Source: DATFVA01 sp963774455 | GTDB lineage: Bacteria; Bacteroidota; Ignavibacteria; Ignavibacteriales; Ignavibacteriaceae | NCBI GenBank assembly: GCA_963774455.1 | Contig: CAVZFD010000006.1 | Span: forward strand, 179,642-243,641 | DNA: 64,000 nucleotides | Direction: 5' to 3' | Part shown: positions 62,129-64,000 of the stretch, piece after piece | How the letters are laid out: each line of letters starts with the position of its first letter | How positions within the stretch are numbered: the first letter of the stretch is position 1 | Translations under genes and position numbers: made by a program | The notes under the pieces: model-generated | Told to the model about the DNA's origin: nothing | What the model saw: only the letters and a program-made list of their open reading frames with translations | Databases searched by the model: none

Positions 62129-62569
62129 ATGGAATGGACACATCAGATCGAACGCTGGGCAGATAAGCACCATCCCAAATGGATAGATTACCTTCGCATA
62201 CTTCTTGGGATCATCTTGATGCTAAAAGGTATCACCCTTATAATTAACCGTGAACAGGTTATACTCAATATGGAAATGAGCAGCATCGATGTTTTTTCTT
62301 TTCTGGTTACGTCGCAGTACGTCCTTGTATTTTATATTGCAGGAGGGCTTCTTGTTGCAATCGGATTGCTGACAAGAGTGATGGTTCTCTTCCAGATTCC
62401 CATACTTGCTGCAACCATCATTTTCATTGATTATCACAAAGGCTTGTTTGCACTCAATTCCGAGCTGATCTACTCTGTCCTGATCCTGGGTCTGCTTCTC
62501 TTTTACCTTGTTTACGGATCGGGAAAGTTCTCTGTAGATTATCTGTTGAGCAGGACCCGGGAGGTCTGA
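62129..62569 (+). CDS. DoxX-family membrane protein (first of pair)
   Basis: ATG 62129 with GGGGAGGAAAT directly upstream gives 146 residues; an in-frame TTG at 62072 is unlikely. Four membrane segments are seen (LRILLGIILMLKGITLII, YVLVFYIAGGLLVAIGLL, IPILAATIIFI and YSVLILGLLLFYLVYGSG), the DoxX layout. DoxX proteins take part in respiratory or oxidative-stress-related membrane complexes. It is followed by a paralogue, so both are likely in one transcript. Confidence 0.85.
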   Translation: MEWTHQIERWADKHHPKWIDYLRILLGIILMLKGITLIINREQVILNMEMSSIDVFSFLVTSQYVLVFYIAGGLLVAIGLLTRVMVLFQIPILAATIIFIDYHKGLFALNSELIYSVLILGLLLFYLVYGSGKFSVDYLLSRTREV

Positions 62570-62651
62570 TCCTATATATGAAGTGTGCCGCAACTTACTT
62601 CCCCGGCAGCCGGACATGGTTATTTTTAAATGAATAACTGTGGAGGAAGAA

Positions 62652-63086
62652 ATGAGTACACTTTCAGGAATAGGAAAATGGTCAGAAGAACATCAACCAT
62701 TATGGATTGATTTCCTGAGGATACTCCTTGGGATATTTTTAATAGCCAAAGGCGCATCCTTTATCAGCAGCAGGGAGCAGATTGAATGGATGCTTGTAAA
62801 GAACCATCTTGAGTTTCTCATTTTCATCGTATCTGTTTACACTATCCTTTTCCTTATAGGGGGCGGCCTGCTTATAGCTGCGGGACTCATTACACGCTGG
62901 GCTGCGGGTTTTCAGATCCCCATATTAATAGGAGCTGTTTTCGTTAATCTTCCAAATGGATTTGCATCAATAAACAGTGAACTGGGCTTTTCGATAGTCG
63001 TTCTTGCGCTGCTTATATTCTTCCTGTTTTACGGTTCGGGAAATTTCTCTCTGGATCATTATATGCGGGTACACAGGGATAGGTAA
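62652..63086 (+). CDS. DoxX-family membrane protein (second of pair)
   Basis: ATG 62652 has GGAGGAAGAA just upstream (144 residues); a GTG at 62640 is less likely. It shares with its neighbour the pattern WIDFLRILLGIFLIAKGASF, GGGLLIAAGLITRW, QIPILIGAVFV and FFLFYGSGNFSLD. Paralogues in tandem suggest a heteromeric complex or a recent duplication. Confidence 0.85.
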   Translation: MSTLSGIGKWSEEHQPLWIDFLRILLGIFLIAKGASFISSREQIEWMLVKNHLEFLIFIVSVYTILFLIGGGLLIAAGLITRWAAGFQIPILIGAVFVNLPNGFASINSELGFSIVVLALLIFFLFYGSGNFSLDHYMRVHRDR

Positions 63087-63139
63087 TTCCCGGCAGTGAA
63101 ATTATTTGCAGCATTGACATTTGAACTTTTATTTTAGTC

Positions 63140-63532
63140 TCAGCCGCGCAGGTATGTTTTAAGATCCTCTTTCTGCTTTACACCAAGCATAACCTGTTTA
63201 ACTATACCATTTTCAACAAGGATGGTTGTAGGTGTTGCCTTTATCCCGAATACCTTCGCTGTCTGCATATCCTTCGAAATATCGACATCGAAAATATTTT
63301 TATCAGATGACTGAAGCTCTTTAATAATGGGTGTCTGGTATTTGCAGGCACGGCAGCCGGGACTAAAAAAATAAACCAGTCCTTTTGAACCGTTTCTTTC
63401 CAGTATTTTAAGCTTTCCCTGCAAACCCGTTATTTTTTTCCCTTTTGCTTTTTTTGCAGAAGTAATCATAACGAACTGAAGAGAAAAAAACACCAATGCA
63501 AATCCTGCTATCACATATATAATGGTCATCAT
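63140..63532 (-). CDS. Membrane-anchored thioredoxin-like protein
   Basis: The 130-residue product has one N-terminal membrane segment (IYVIAGFALVFFSLQFVMI) and a thioredoxin domain with the redox motif SPGCRACKYQTP, then VFDVDISKD-like strands and the cis-Pro region KATPTTILVENG. It likely faces the periplasm and acts on protein thiols. It follows the DUF2892 gene (stop 63546) by 13 bp, so both form an operon. Confidence 0.88.
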   Translation of the reverse strand: MMTIIYVIAGFALVFFSLQFVMITSAKKAKGKKITGLQGKLKILERNGSKGLVYFFSPGCRACKYQTPIIKELQSSDKNIFDVDISKDMQTAKVFGIKATPTTILVENGIVKQVMLGVKQKEDLKTYLRG

Positions 63533-63545
63533 TTTAATATCGCTC

Positions 63546-63758
63546 TTATGAATTATTATTTTTCTTTATGGTGGAAACATTAAGTCTGATATAACAGGGG
63601 CACATACCGGTAAAACCGGTTAACAAAAGAACTATTGCACCAATGCCGGCAAAAACAGCTGCAGGGCCGTCAATTATTCCCGTCAGACTTAGCAAAACTA
63701 AAACAAGGGCAGCAGCAGCTCTCAGAGCACGGTCAAAACTTCCAATATTTTTTTTCAT
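63546..63758 (-). CDS. DUF2892 small membrane protein
   Basis: The 70-residue protein fits DUF2892 (YgaP-type membrane segment): MKKNIGSFDRALRAAAA, a hydrophobic hairpin with LLLTGFTGMCPCYIRLNVST at the end. The paired Cys of MCPCY is typical. It is often encoded beside rhodanese or thioredoxin-like proteins, as here, suggesting a role in sulfur or thiol handling. Function unknown. Confidence 0.85.
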   Translation of the reverse strand: MKKNIGSFDRALRAAAALVLVLLSLTGIIDGPAAVFAGIGAIVLLLTGFTGMCPCYIRLNVSTIKKNNNS

Positions 63759-63930
63759 AGTAAGTAGATTCCTTTTAGAATATGATTCCTGAAATGATCA
63801 AAAGATTCTCCATAGCGGTGTCAGATAATATATTTTTGGCACTAAATACATTCCAATTACAGTATCTTCATCCAAATTATAACAGAGACCAATCTGTTTT
63901 CCGATTCATCAAATTCCCCATTTTTCCACC

Positions 63931-63961
63931 TTTGAAAACCTTGCAAAATTTCTTAATTTTG
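63931..63961 (+). promoter_or_regulatory. Bacteroidota-type promoter of the tRNA gene
   Basis: TTTG (63931-63934), 19 bases, then TAATTTTG (63954-63961) matches TTTG-N19-TAnnTTTG exactly. The tRNA begins about five bases later, at the expected transcription start. Confidence 0.75.
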
Positions 63962-63965
63962 CCCC

Positions 63966-64000
63966 GCACCCTTAGCTCAGTTGGTAGAGCATCTGACTCT
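63966..64000 (+). tRNA. tRNA, 5' part only, probably Lys (anticodon CTT)
   Basis: The 5' acceptor strand GCACCCT, D stem/loop (GCTCAGTTGGTAGAGC) and the anticodon stem TCTGA are complete. The loop begins CTCT, giving an anticodon CT plus a base cut off by the window edge. The D arm and stem look like a Lys isotype, for which the anticodon would be CTT, but the missing 3' half means Gln or Glu cannot be excluded. Confidence 0.75.

Overview
The window looks like chromosome from a free-living member of the Ignavibacteria/Chlorobi branch of the Bacteroidota-like bacteria. Three things support this. First, several secreted proteins end in the 'QNYPNPFNP' type A sorting domain of the type IX secretion system (T9SS). 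Second, a Bacteroidota-type promoter (TTTG-N19-TAnnTTTG) precedes a tRNA at the right edge. Third, coding is AT-rich, with many TonB/CarboxypepD-type and lipoprotein genes. No prophage, insertion sequence or CRISPR array was seen, and most of the DNA is ordinary chromosomal coding sequence. The species cannot be named from the sequence alone.

Layout, left part (1-25800): an M16 peptidase-like subunit lacking the zinc motif (cut by the window edge), a HAD phosphatase, an L,D-transpeptidase lipoprotein, a degenerate receiver protein, ychF, OsmC, an ergothioneine operon (egtB-egtD), a FemAB-like acyltransferase, valS, an acid phosphatase plus esterase pair, DUF1015-serC, small lipoproteins, a phosphoesterase, pruA, and an OmpR-type two-component system with a strong terminator between its regulator and kinase genes.

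Middle part (26000-36600): a bacterial non-homologous end-joining locus with ku, two unknown small membrane proteins, and the three LigD modules (phosphoesterase, ligase, polymerase). These modules lie in three different reading frames that switch at A10 and A7 homopolymers in the linkers. After it come a dipeptidyl peptidase IV, a MATE/ANKH-like transporter, an SGNH-hydrolase/TPR protein and a lipocalin-like protein.

Right part (36700-64000): a minus-strand secretion and cell-surface region. It holds a PorV/PorQ-type outer-membrane protein, a very large surface protein, a TonB-dependent receptor and a DUF4397 lipoprotein in one apparent operon. Next come a frameshifted DUF6029-like gene, TlpA, T9SS cargo, two Omp28-type proteins, a TrmB-family regulator and a large secreted zinc peptidase with a T9SS tail. 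The last stretch holds a two-domain jelly-roll lipoprotein, HEAT and TPR proteins, an orphan OmpR regulator, an anti-sigma/FecR-like protein, tandem DoxX proteins, a thioredoxin-like protein, DUF2892 and the 5' part of a tRNA (probably Lys-CTT).

The most unusual structures are the three-frame LigD, two intergenic arrays of 11-bp tandem repeats with related consensus (6479-6522 and 52787-52852), a long two-part hairpin at 6575-6626, and the terminator inside the two-component operon.
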